Position numbers and translations under genes: made by a program
In this document: positions 1 to 6,999 of the stretch, piece by piece
Numbering within the stretch: the stretch's first letter is position 1
How the letters are laid out: each line of letters opens with the position of its first letter
Assembly: GCA_017430965.1 (NCBI GenBank)
Contig: JAFRLX010000038.1
Coordinates: 1-57,573, forward strand
Direction: 5' to 3'
Length of the DNA stretch: 57,573 nt
Source: Clostridia bacterium
GTDB taxonomy: Bacteria; Bacillota; Clostridia; Oscillospirales; Acutalibacteraceae
The notes under the pieces: generated by a model
Database searches by the model: none
What the model was told of the DNA's origin: nothing
What the model saw: only the letters and a program-made list of their open reading frames with translations

Positions 1-261
1 ATATCTCATTTGCGCTAATTTGTCTAACTGTTGAATTGACGGTGGAATTTCACTGTTTTGGTTTTTTGGTCTCCCTCGTTTGTGCAAAGCTTTTCCTGCT
101 GCCAACGCTCTTTCTTTTCGATGTTCCCGCTCGAAAAATTTCTTGACTTGTTTATATGATAATCCGATTTTCTCCCCAACTTCTCGATGCGTTAATCCTT
201 GATTGTGCAGTTCATAAATTTTCTTTGAGTACTGCTGCACACTGCGATATTTTTTTGCCAT
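1..261 (-). CDS. IS3-family transposase OrfA, N-terminal part (helix-turn-helix), partial
   Basis: The visible 87 codons start with MAKKYRSVQQYSKKIYEL and read through to the window edge without a stop. Residues of about 15-45 (QGLTHREVGEKIGLSYKQVK) form a helix-turn-helix like that of IS3-family OrfA proteins, followed by a basic stretch with KRGRPKNQ, an AT-hook-like motif. OrfA binds the terminal repeats; the DDE catalytic part would be encoded by OrfB, reached in this family by programmed -1 frameshifting, outside the window. The ATG at 261-259 has an AGGAGG site 9-14 bases upstream, but that site lies inside a perfect 14-bp inverted repeat (269-307), which should limit translation of read-through transcripts. 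Family assignment is from the HTH pattern only. Confidence 0.7.
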   Translation of the reverse strand, partial: MAKKYRSVQQYSKKIYELHNQGLTHREVGEKIGLSYKQVKKFFEREHRKERALAAGKALHKRGRPKNQNSEIPPSIQQLDKLAQMRY

Positions 262-268
262 AATTTAA

Positions 269-307
269 GCCTCCTATGGTAGTTTTTTTCATTCTACCAT
301 AGGAGGC
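269..307 (-). promoter_or_regulatory. Perfect 14-bp hairpin masking the transposase Shine-Dalgarno
   Basis: GCCTCCTATGGTAG (269-282) and CTACCATAGGAGGC (294-307) are exact reverse complements with an 11-base T-rich loop. On the transposase mRNA the proximal arm contains AGGAGG. If transcription starts upstream of the distal arm, the site is buried; if it starts inside the loop, it is free. Several IS elements use this arrangement to block translation of transcripts that enter from flanking DNA. After the distal arm on the plus strand comes CCTTTTTTT, so it could also act as a rightward terminator. Confidence 0.6.
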
Positions 308-397
308 CCTTTTTTTCATTGTCTACTTTTTACGGACTTGTGCATTATCAACACGTGGGCTTGGCTGTACGCCATTTTTTTAGGAGGATGAAAAGAT

Positions 398-1372
398 ATG
401 GGAATGGTAGCATTGAAGTGTCCTGCTTGCGGAGCAGATATTCAACTTGATGACAGCAGGGAATTTGGGTTTTGCAACTATTGCGGAACAAAAGTAATGC
501 AGGATAAAATCGTTGTTGAACATCAAGGAACAGTAAAGGTTGATAACTCTGAATATGTAGAGAAGTTTTTGCAAAATGCCAGAAGAGCGTATGAAAAGCA
601 AGATTGGGAAGAAACAGAAAAGTATTACAATCTTGTCGAACAAAATGACCCAAGCAATATTGAAGCAATCTTTTATAGCGCATATGCAAAAGCATGCAAT
701 ACACTTATAGAGGCAGATTTCTTTAAAAAGCAAGCTGCATTTGGCGTATTAAAAAGGTGCGTTGGAATAATCGATGATAATTATGTTCCCGCGGAGAAAG
801 AAATAGTTCAAAGAGTGGGAAAAGACATATTAGGACTGTATAACACCAATTTTGTGTACACTCAAAAAAAGAATGGGTATGGATTGATAGTACAAGACGA
901 TAGAGCAAAAACAATAGATTTGTTCAATTTAGTCGGCGCTGAATTTGCTCAGTCGTGTTTAAATATTGCTGATACATATCCGGAAAATGATAAGGATAAC
1001 AGAACTTACTTTTATAAGATAGCATCAAGTGTAGCCGATATTTCTTGCAGATATGAGTTTGCAGCAAAGGTAAAAAAACTTGCTTATCCTGATGCTTTAA
1101 GACCTATTACATTTATAAATAATAGTGGATCCGACAAAATGAAGTATTATCTTACTGTAGTTGGTGTTTTTGACAAGCAACCTGTTTCAAAAGGAACGTC
1201 AACAATTGAACTCCCTCAGGGTGATTATAAAATGATTTTGTATGGCACATATGGCAGTTTAGATGCTTCAAAGGCTGCAAAGGCAGGAGAGACAACTATT
1301 AGCATACCTAATCATAGCACTGTTGAAATTACATATAAAGCTTTTAGGGGATGTAATTTTATAATTTCGTAA
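398..1372 (+). CDS. Zinc-ribbon / TPR-like protein of unknown function
   Basis: A 324-aa protein with an N-terminal zinc ribbon (CPACG at residues 8-12 and CNYCG at about 26-30), then a helical part with tetratricopeptide-like pairs (EKFLQNARRAYEKQDWEETE, residues about 50-70, followed by EQNDPSNIEAIFYSAYAKA), a middle region I do not recognise, and a C-terminal beta-rich segment of about 100 residues that could be a small Ig-like or PEGA-like fold. No signal peptide or membrane segment is apparent, so it is probably cytosolic. The ATG at 398 follows AGGAGGATGAAAAGAT closely. Codons are markedly more A/T-ending than in the genes from 2 kb onward and an IS end sits just upstream, suggesting acquisition by transfer. 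Zinc-ribbon/TPR proteins are common in Clostridia but their roles are largely unknown. Confidence 0.75.
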   Translation: MGMVALKCPACGADIQLDDSREFGFCNYCGTKVMQDKIVVEHQGTVKVDNSEYVEKFLQNARRAYEKQDWEETEKYYNLVEQNDPSNIEAIFYSAYAKACNTLIEADFFKKQAAFGVLKRCVGIIDDNYVPAEKEIVQRVGKDILGLYNTNFVYTQKKNGYGLIVQDDRAKTIDLFNLVGAEFAQSCLNIADTYPENDKDNRTYFYKIASSVADISCRYEFAAKVKKLAYPDALRPITFINNSGSDKMKYYLTVVGVFDKQPVSKGTSTIELPQGDYKMILYGTYGSLDASKAAKAGETTISIPNHSTVEITYKAFRGCNFIIS

Positions 1373-1434
1373 ACATGACAACGAAAAAGAACAAAAAGAT
1401 AGATTTACACAAAGTCGGTTCCTTGTGCAAGATT

Positions 1435-1461
1435 AGCGGTAGAGAAATCTACCGCTTTTTT
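1435..1461 (+). terminator. Rho-independent terminator after the zinc-ribbon gene
   Basis: AGCGGTAGA (1435-1443), GAAA tetraloop, TCTACCGCT (1448-1456) and then a run of Ts. The 9-bp stem is perfect. It lies 63 bases after the stop codon of the zinc-ribbon/TPR gene. Confidence 0.85.
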
Positions 1462-1562
1462 GCACTGCATAGACCCTCGTTCGAACCGTAGTCCAACTCT
1501 AGGCGGTTCGCGGAGGCGGCAGTTTTCTTGATGGAAAACACCGACATTATGGGGTCTATACC

Positions 1563-1976
1563 CTATATCAACACCCCGTTGCAGTGGTCGATTTCGTGCT
1601 GAATAATTTGTGCGCTCCAGCCCTCGAAGGTTTGGATGCGGGTTTGGAATTTCTCGTTCTGCCACTGCAGCTTGATTTTGCGGTAACGCGTGCAGGCACG
1701 CGGTTCTCCCTGCAGAGACAGACAACCTTCCTTTGTATCAAACGCTTCGCTTTTTTTGAGAATTTTCGGGTTGAACATTACTTTAAAGTCACCGCCGGCG
1801 TGGATGGCAATAATACATTTTTGCACGCCTATCATATTTGCCGCCATACCCACACAGCTTTCCTTGTTGGCTTTTAAGGTGTCCAGCAAATCCGCTGCAA
1901 CAGGCACATCGGCTTCCGTGGCGGGGGCAGATTTTAAAGACAGTAAAAACGGGTCATGAACAATCTCTTTTACCAT
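1563..1976 (-). CDS. def: Peptide deformylase-like protein (divergent subfamily)
   Basis: A 137-aa protein matching the short clostridial deformylases, which remove formyl from nascent N-termini with a metal held by one Cys and two His. Motif 2 (EGCLSL, metal Cys85) and motif 3 (HEIDH, residues 127-131) are intact. Motif 1 reads GMAANM (residues 43-48): the Gln that stabilises the transition state in E. coli-type enzymes (GLAATQ) is Met48. That form recurs in a divergent clostridial group, so activity is plausible but unproven. I place the start at 1976 (MVKEIVHDP), with GAGGAG just upstream, rather than at the longer reading frame starting at 2048. A promoter is visible at 2007-2035. It is divergent from tspO and convergent with the upstream zinc-ribbon gene. 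Confidence 0.8.
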   Translation of the reverse strand: MVKEIVHDPFLLSLKSAPATEADVPVAADLLDTLKANKESCVGMAANMIGVQKCIIAIHAGGDFKVMFNPKILKKSEAFDTKEGCLSLQGEPRACTRYRKIKLQWQNEKFQTRIQTFEGWSAQIIQHEIDHCNGVLI

Positions 1977-2006
1977 AAGACACTCCTCTTTTCCTTCTCT
2001 TTTTCT

Positions 2007-2035
2007 ATCATACAGGATTTTTTGCATATAAACAA
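2007..2035 (-). promoter_or_regulatory. Candidate sigma-A promoter of the deformylase gene
   Basis: On the minus strand TTGTTT (2035-2030) and TATGAT (2012-2007) are separated by 17 bases, about 30 bases upstream of the ATG at 1976. Confidence 0.55.
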
Positions 2036-2084
2036 GCCGTAAATCCATACAATAAGAATAAGTGACGAATAAGGGGGTGAAAGT

Positions 2085-2561
2085 GTGAAGAAAAGTGCAT
2101 GGAAAAACTATGTCTTTTACATTGTCATCAGTGAAGCGGTCGGGCTTTTGGCGGGGTTTCTCATTCGCGAGGGCACAAAGATGTATGCGCAGACCATCGC
2201 CAAACCGCCGCTTGCACCGCCCGCTATCCTTTTCCCGATTGTGTGGACAATTCTCTATGCACTCATGGGCATTTCGGCGGCGCGCGTGTCGTTAAGCGAA
2301 GCCTCGGCGCGGCGTAAACGGGCGCTGTATATTTTCGCGGCGCAGCTCGTTTTCAATTTCTTTTGGAGTTTGATTTTCTTCAATGCGCAGGCGTTCGGCG
2401 CAGCCTTTTTCTGGTTGCTTGCACTGTGGGTGCTCATCCTTGTCATGGTCCTCTCATTTCGAAAAATCGAGCCGTGGGCGGGGTATCTGCAAATCCCGTA
2501 CCTTATCTGGGTGAGCTTTGCCGCTTACCTGAACCTCGGCGTTTGGCTGCTCAATAAGTAA
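2085..2561 (+). CDS. TspO/MBR family membrane protein
   Basis: A 158-aa integral membrane protein with five hydrophobic helices, the usual size for TspO (peripheral-benzodiazepine-receptor family). Hallmarks are KPPLAPPAILFPIVWTILY (residues about 40-58), MGISAAR, the Asn/Trp-rich helix QLVFNFFWSLIFF, and the C-terminal PYLIWVSFAAYLNLGVWLLN. Family members bind tetrapyrroles and lipophilic ligands and are linked to stress responses; the physiological role in Clostridia is unknown. The start is GTG at 2085 preceded by AAGGGGGTG. It is divergent from the deformylase gene and followed by a 58-aa ORF after 187 bases. Confidence 0.9.
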   Translation: MKKSAWKNYVFYIVISEAVGLLAGFLIREGTKMYAQTIAKPPLAPPAILFPIVWTILYALMGISAARVSLSEASARRKRALYIFAAQLVFNFFWSLIFFNAQAFGAAFFWLLALWVLILVMVLSFRKIEPWAGYLQIPYLIWVSFAAYLNLGVWLLNK

Positions 2562-2748
2562 AGGTGCTCTGTCAATATGCCTTTGTAATGGGAAATTAAT
2601 GCAGAAAGAGACAACTCTCAAAACAGTTTGTTTTGGCGCCAAACCGTTTTTTCGCTTCAAATTTTTCTTAGTATTGCAGCTGCGCGGTGAATAAACCGCC
2701 GCCAAGGGCAAATACTAAAACAGAAATGAAGAATAAGGGGGAAGAAAC

Positions 2749-2925
2749 GTGAAAAAATCGAACAAAAAAGCAGTAGGTGCGCTCAGTGCCGGAATGGTAG
2801 CAGGCATGTCTCTCGGGGCACTCGGTTTATATATGTTTTCCAATCAGCGCGCTGTCAGGAAAACGGCAAAGAAGGCAGGCAAAGCCATTTCCGGTTTGAT
2901 TGACGGATTTGAAAATATGATGTAG
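2749..2925 (+). CDS. Small single-TM protein (58 aa), YtxH-like
   Basis: GTG at 2749 with AAGGGGGAAGAAAC just upstream opens a 58-codon frame: a basic N-terminus (MKKSNKKAVGAL), a Gly/Ala-rich hydrophobic segment of about 20 residues (SAGMVAGMSLGALGLYMF), then a basic amphipathic tail ending DGFENMM. This layout resembles YtxH-domain and other small clostridial membrane proteins whose functions are unknown. A convincing terminator follows 15 bases after the stop, and there is an upstream gap of 187 bases, which supports an independently transcribed real gene. A palindrome TTTGGCGCCAAA lies in that gap. Confidence 0.7.
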   Translation: MKKSNKKAVGALSAGMVAGMSLGALGLYMFSNQRAVRKTAKKAGKAISGLIDGFENMM

Positions 2926-2940
2926 CCGACAGGCAAAAGA

Positions 2941-2974
2941 AAAATGACCGTTTTTGCAAACGGCCATTTTCTTT
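2941..2974 (+). terminator. Rho-independent terminator after the 58-aa gene
   Basis: AAAATGACCGTTT (2941-2953) pairs with AAACGGCCATTTT with a single A/C mismatch, followed by CTTTT. Confidence 0.8.
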
Positions 2975-3302
2975 TGGTTTTAAATGTATGAGGGGGATTC
3001 GTTTCTAATGAAACGGTTAGGAGGTGTACCTCGGAGTGTTCTCCTTAGTACGCTTTTATCATAACCTGCAGTTTTTAAAAAGCAATGTACGATTTATGAA
3101 TTATTTGTAAATTCATTTCGCCCTCCCCTGTTCTGCAGTTACCTTGTCGGTTTGCGGCGGTTGAACCCTGCGGCACAAAGGCGGCTGCAAGCGAAAAAAG
3201 GCAGCGGGCGCAGGAGAAAAAACGGTTTTTGAATAAAAGCGCATTTTTTTCCAAAACTAAAAGTAGTCAGCACAATGATAAATGATGAAAGAAGGATTGT
3301 TT
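2975..3302 (+). other. Intergenic region with two small hairpins and a possible sporulation promoter
   Basis: No convincing gene. Around 3020-3055 two adjacent 4-bp hairpins (GAGGTGTACCTC and GGAGTGTTCTCC) sit between two GTAC tetramers; I do not recognise this as a known riboswitch. At 3231-3260, GAATA, a 15-base gap and CCAAAACTAA resemble the -35/-10 spacing of forespore sigma-F/sigma-G promoters, which would fit the SpoIIQ-like gene that follows at 3303, but the match is weak. Confidence 0.3.
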
Positions 3303-4010
3303 ATGGAACAAGAAAAAAGTACTCTGTATAAGCGCTTTATGAATTCAAAAGTGTTTTATCCCGTCACGCTGAGCTTGATTGCGGCACTGTGTGTGAGCAT
3401 TTGGGCAATCAATCGCAGCAATAAATTGATGATGACAACCACCCCGATTTCACAAAACACCGTTACAGCGGGCGATTATTTGGGCGAGCCGACCACCGCT
3501 GTACAAAACACAACCGCCAAAAAGCAACAAAAGCAAACAACAAGCCAGGAAGCAACCACCTATGCCTATGAAACCAACAAGGCAAATCACGGAGAATGGC
3601 TGTTGCCCGTAAACGGAAAAATCGGCAAGGATTATTCTGCCGGGAAGTTAGTCAAAAGCGCAACGATGGGAGACTATCGCGTGCATGACGGCATTGATAT
3701 TATTGCCCAAAAGGGCACCAAAGTCAGGGCGGCAAACTCCGGAAAAGTGTTGGATATTTACAATGACGCTTTTTGGGGAACCGTGGTGGTGATTGACCAC
3801 GGCGGCGAGGTGGTTGCCAAGTATTGCGGGCTGGCGGCGCAAACGGATGTGAGCAAATCACAGGTGATTGAAAAAGGGACCGTTTTGGGGACCCTTGCCA
3901 ATGTCCCGTGCGAGCAAAAGGATGAAAGCCATTTGCATTTTGAAACCTTGGTCACTTCGCAGGCAAAAGACCCCCTCGCCGTGCTCAATATGTTAAACAA
4001 GACAGAATAG
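3303..4010 (+). CDS. spoIIQ: SpoIIQ-like M23 metallopeptidase, single-pass membrane protein
   Basis: A 235-aa protein with a short cytoplasmic N-terminus, one membrane helix (about residues 16-40), a Thr/Gln-rich linker and a LytM/M23 domain from about residue 100. The segment DYRVHDGIDI followed by KGTKVRAANSGKV is typical of SpoIIQ, the forespore partner of mother-cell SpoIIIAH in the engulfment channel. Zinc ligands HDGID and HLHFE are both present. Clostridial SpoIIQ keeps a functional zinc site whereas the B. subtilis protein lost it. I choose ATG 3303 because AAGGA lies at the right distance; an in-frame ATG at 3282 would add seven residues. Generic M23 peptidases share the fold, so the sporulation assignment rests on size, topology and the context around the first His. 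Confidence 0.7.
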   Translation: MEQEKSTLYKRFMNSKVFYPVTLSLIAALCVSIWAINRSNKLMMTTTPISQNTVTAGDYLGEPTTAVQNTTAKKQQKQTTSQEATTYAYETNKANHGEWLLPVNGKIGKDYSAGKLVKSATMGDYRVHDGIDIIAQKGTKVRAANSGKVLDIYNDAFWGTVVVIDHGGEVVAKYCGLAAQTDVSKSQVIEKGTVLGTLANVPCEQKDESHLHFETLVTSQAKDPLAVLNMLNKTE

Positions 4011-4021
4011 CCGTGAGCGTC

Positions 4022-4046
4022 CCCCCTGTGTGAACAGGGGGTTTCT
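4022..4046 (+). terminator. Terminator after the SpoIIQ-like gene
   Basis: CCCCCTGT (4022-4029), GTGA loop, ACAGGGGG (4034-4041), then TTTCTTG. The stem is perfect. Confidence 0.75.
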
Positions 4047-4074
4047 TGCATTTTATCTGTGTTTATGATAATAT
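4046..4074 (+). promoter_or_regulatory. Candidate sigma-A promoter for the SseB-domain gene
   Basis: TTGCAT (4046-4051), 17-base spacer, TAATAT (4069-4074), about 80 bases before the start codon at 4153. Confidence 0.5.
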
Positions 4075-4152
4075 CTATATAATAATACCCATTTTTTCAG
4101 ACAATACGACATAGGAAAACCGGCGGTGACACAAGAGGGTAGCGGAGAAGTT

Positions 4153-6819
4153 ATGAAAGCAAACAGTCAAACAAAAAAAATGGCAAAAAAAGTCAAAAGA
4201 ATCACCTCCTTCAAGGATGTGATAGGTGAATCCTTTGTTTCACTTTTCGGCGATGATATTGTCATGCATGAAGAAAACCTTTTCACGCTTTTTTCATTAA
4301 AGAGTGATGAGGGTGCATTCCTGTGTGTGGATTTGCACAGCGGAAAGCTCTATTTGTATAATGGGGCGCAGTATTTTCCGGTTGATTACAGTGAAATGCC
4401 CGCGTTTTTGAAAAACGGCGGAAAGGGTGCCGGAAAATACAAGCACATAAACGAGCGCAATTGGAAGGATTTGACAGATAAAGCGAAAGCACAGGAGATA
4501 TTTAAGTACCATTATCCCGATGCTGTGGAGCGCCTGTATCCGACTGATGTCACACCGCCGGATTTTGAAGCGTATTATATTAAGCTGTATGACGGAACAA
4601 GCGAAAAAAGCGTTTATTTGCGCAGTGCGCAAAAGAATTGCTGGAGAGTCTTTTTTATGAGGTCGTACACCGGCAGGCTGCCGCTCAATACATATTCCTG
4701 CTCCGAATACAGTTTAAAAGAGATGCTGGCCGGCACGGACCTGCGCACCAAAAGCGGTGCCTACGATTGCTGTGACAGGCTGTTGAGCATTGATGAAGTG
4801 CAGTATTTGTCTGCCTTTATGCCGAATGAACACGCGCCTAAGCGCCCGAAAGGCATGGCTTGTGCGAGTGATGATGCAGGGACAACAGAGGTCACGGCTT
4901 ACTATTGGAAAGGCGGGAAATCGGTTCCCTGTGCGGATGAAAACTACATTTTGGAACTGTTCCGCTCTCTCGAAGAAATTGCCCGCTGTTCGGTATTGCT
5001 GGAATTTGCCGATGAGGAAGAAGACATTTCGGATATCGAGCTGTTTGACCGAGAAGACGGTACAGAGCCGGCGTTGGAAGAAGAAAAAGCGCCGGAATCG
5101 GAGCAAGCTGCGCAGGCGGAGGACACCGCCGCGCAAGCAGAGCAGGCAACCGAACCGGAACAAGCGCAGCAAGAGCCGGCAGAACAGGCGGTTTGGGAAG
5201 AAGAGGCGCTTACTCCGGAGGAAACGGATGCACAATCCGAGCAGGACTCCCCTGCTGCTCAAGAGGACATCGCCGCACAGCAAGAGCAACCGCTTGAACA
5301 GCCGACACCGGCACCAAGCAAAAAAGGTTTCTTTGCCAAGCGGAAGAAAAACAAGAAAAAGCTTGCCGCAGAAGCGAAAGGCGGCGAACAGCCGCAGCCG
5401 GAAGTGGCGGCGGTGCAAGAACCTCCGGAACCGGTCGAAAAGCAGGAAGAAGTGATTATCACAGAATCATTCGCACAAGAGCCGGCGGACACGGCTTATG
5501 AAGAACCGGTGGCGGAAGCGGAAGAAGTGATATTCGTTGAAGACAGCGCGCAAGAGCCGACAGCGGAAATGATTACCGAAGAGCGTGAATCGGAACCGTT
5601 TGTTGAGGTCGTCGCGGAAGCGCTTGCCGCAGAAGAAGCAGTTTTTGAAGAGGCAGAACCTGCAGCGGAAGCGTTTGCGCAGGTGATTACCGAGGAGCGC
5701 GAATCGGAGGCGGTCGAAGAAATCTCGTTTGAAGAACCCGCAGAAGAAACAGGTGCTGCCATTACCGAAGCGCGCGAAGAAGAACCGCTTGAAGCGATTG
5801 TCGAGGAAGAACCTGTTCAAGAAGCTCTCGAAGAGACTGTCGAAGAGGCACTTGAAGAAGCACCGGTTGAAGACACTGTCAAGGAAGCACCGGTTCAGGA
5901 AGCTCCTGAAGAACCTGCCGAAGAAGTGCCGGAAGAAGTACCGGCCGAAGACGCTGTCAAGGAAGAACCTGTTCAGGAAGCTCCTGAAGAACCTGCCGAA
6001 GAAGTGCCGGAAGAAGCACTGGTCGAAGACGCTGTCGAGGAAGAACCTGCACAAGAAGCTCCTGAAGAACCTGCCGAAGAGGCACTTGAAGAAGTACCGG
6101 TCGAAGCGGTTGTCGAGGAAGAACCTATACAAGAAGCAGCAGAAGAAACGGCGGCAGACGAAGCGGTTTACCAATCGAGTGAGGATGCCATTACCCGGGC
6201 GCTGATTGCGGAGCCGACGGGAGAGGCAGAGCCTGCTCCGCCGGAGCAGAAAAGCGAAACCGAAAAGAGAGCCGAGCTGCCAAAACCGGTTCGCATCAAA
6301 AAAATTAAAAAGCAAAAGGGTAACACTGCCGAGAAGCGCGCGGTTGATTTGGACTTGCCGCAAATGATCAGTGCATACACCGCATCCGGAAAAAAGAAGG
6401 CAATCAAGAAGGAAATGCTCAAACGCTTGCCGAATTGCCCGCTGATTATTCCGATTAGCGCAGAGAATTTGGACAACGGCAAATTTGTCTACATTTCCAA
6501 ACAAGCCAATGCTTTGTGTGGTGAAAAAATCATTCCCTTTGTTCTTTTAGCAGACAAATTCCCCCTGCTTCCGGCACAGGAAAATGAACAAAAGCGCAAA
6601 GGCGTTATGGTGAAATCCCTTGTTAACAAAACAAAGACCTACATTCCCGTTTTTTCCGATTTCAAAACAGCGGCACAAGTGTTCGGAACGGAAGAGAAGC
6701 TGGGCGTGTTTACTTTAAAGAATGTCTTAACACACATTGCAAATAATGAGGATATTTACGGGATAACCATTAATCCCGGCTCCACAAATATCAAGATTTC
6801 CAAAGAGGAGCTTGAATAA
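4153..6819 (+). CDS. Large acidic repeat protein with C-terminal SseB domain
   Basis: An approximately 888-aa protein in three parts. The N-terminal 260 residues are globular and unrecognised (contains YHYPDAVERLYPTDVTPPDFEA). The middle 400 residues are extremely rich in Glu, Ala and Pro and include four near-exact 26-residue repeats (EEPVQEAPEEPAEE...) encoded at 5806-6117. The C-terminal 150 residues match SseB-type domains: TYIPVFSDFKTA, LGVFTLKNVLTHI, YGITINPGSTN and KISKEEL. SseB domains occur in bacterial proteins of uncertain role. No signal peptide is seen, so it is probably cytosolic, with the acidic part disordered. I prefer ATG 4153 (GGAG upstream) over GTG 4126. Repeat number may vary between strains. 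Confidence 0.75.
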   Translation: MKANSQTKKMAKKVKRITSFKDVIGESFVSLFGDDIVMHEENLFTLFSLKSDEGAFLCVDLHSGKLYLYNGAQYFPVDYSEMPAFLKNGGKGAGKYKHINERNWKDLTDKAKAQEIFKYHYPDAVERLYPTDVTPPDFEAYYIKLYDGTSEKSVYLRSAQKNCWRVFFMRSYTGRLPLNTYSCSEYSLKEMLAGTDLRTKSGAYDCCDRLLSIDEVQYLSAFMPNEHAPKRPKGMACASDDAGTTEVTAYYWKGGKSVPCADENYILELFRSLEEIARCSVLLEFADEEEDISDIELFDREDGTEPALEEEKAPESEQAAQAEDTAAQAEQATEPEQAQQEPAEQAVWEEEALTPEETDAQSEQDSPAAQEDIAAQQEQPLEQPTPAPSKKGFFAKRKKNKKKLAAEAKGGEQPQPEVAAVQEPPEPVEKQEEVIITESFAQEPADTAYEEPVAEAEEVIFVEDSAQEPTAEMITEERESEPFVEVVAEALAAEEAVFEEAEPAAEAFAQVITEERESEAVEEISFEEPAEETGAAITEAREEEPLEAIVEEEPVQEALEETVEEALEEAPVEDTVKEAPVQEAPEEPAEEVPEEVPAEDAVKEEPVQEAPEEPAEEVPEEALVEDAVEEEPAQEAPEEPAEEALEEVPVEAVVEEEPIQEAAEETAADEAVYQSSEDAITRALIAEPTGEAEPAPPEQKSETEKRAELPKPVRIKKIKKQKGNTAEKRAVDLDLPQMISAYTASGKKKAIKKEMLKRLPNCPLIIPISAENLDNGKFVYISKQANALCGEKIIPFVLLADKFPLLPAQENEQKRKGVMVKSLVNKTKTYIPVFSDFKTAAQVFGTEEKLGVFTLKNVLTHIANNEDIYGITINPGSTNIKISKEELE
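5806..6117 (+). repeat. Four in-frame 78-bp tandem repeats
   Basis: Copies start at 5806, 5884, 5962 and 6040, each beginning GAAGMACCxGTTCA/GCACAA-like and spaced exactly 78 bases (26 codons). A partial fifth copy begins at 6118. Copies 5884 and 5962 are the most alike. The repeat preserves frame, so copy-number change would lengthen or shorten the acidic linker without breaking the protein. Confidence 0.9.
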
Positions 6820-6862
6820 CTGTATTATAAAATAATATAGTAATTTTGACTAAAAAATAATA

Positions 6863-6911
6863 AAAAACGCACAAAACAGTGGCAATACCACCAAAGTTTG
6901 TGCGTTTTTTT
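6863..6911 (+). terminator. Strong hairpin terminator, bidirectional
   Basis: AAAACGCACAAA pairs with TTTGTGCGTTTT, enclosing a second small stem GTGG/CCAC; a T-run follows on the plus strand and A-run precedes it. It separates the SseB-domain gene from the ABC importer operon. Confidence 0.85.
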
Positions 6912-6920
6912 AACTAACAC

Positions 6921-6949
6921 TTTACAACTTTAGCACAATAAAGTATAAT
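6921..6949 (+). promoter_or_regulatory. Sigma-A promoter of the amino-acid ABC importer
   Basis: TTTACA (6921-6926), exactly 17 bases, TATAAT (6944-6949). A small hairpin CCGCTATAGCGG follows in the leader at 6969-6980, upstream of the AAGGAG site for the gene at 7000. Confidence 0.8.
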
Positions 6950-6999
6950 AGTTACACATCAAATGTACCGCTATAGCGGCAAAGAAAAGGAGAAAGAAA

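Larger units (their letters stand above)
1..350 (-). mobile_element. Left end of an IS3-family insertion sequence (truncated by window edge)
   Basis: The element runs leftward out of the window. It holds the start of an OrfA-type transposase gene (1-261), its leader hairpin (269-307) and a probable terminal region around 320-350 that on the minus strand starts TGATAATGCACAAGTCCG. IS3-family ends usually start with TG, and a TG occurs at 350 and another at 344, so the outer boundary is uncertain by several bases. The other end and any target duplication lie outside the window. The adjacent gene at 398 is AT-rich, so the element may have inserted in an already foreign stretch. Confidence 0.65.

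Noticed and set aside
1405-1725. 106-codon minus-strand frame overlapping the deformylase 3' end
   Set aside because: Out of frame with the deformylase, crosses the terminator at 1435 and lacks a ribosome site.
2975-3100. Riboswitch upstream of the SpoIIQ-like gene
   Set aside because: Only two 4-bp hairpins are visible and no known aptamer core could be matched.
5467-6504. Long open frame (345 codons) on the minus strand opposite the acidic repeat protein
   Set aside because: It is Arg/Phe-rich because it mirrors GAA/GAG/GCG codons of the plus-strand repeats; no ribosome site and no family pattern. The plus-strand frame has the SseB domain.
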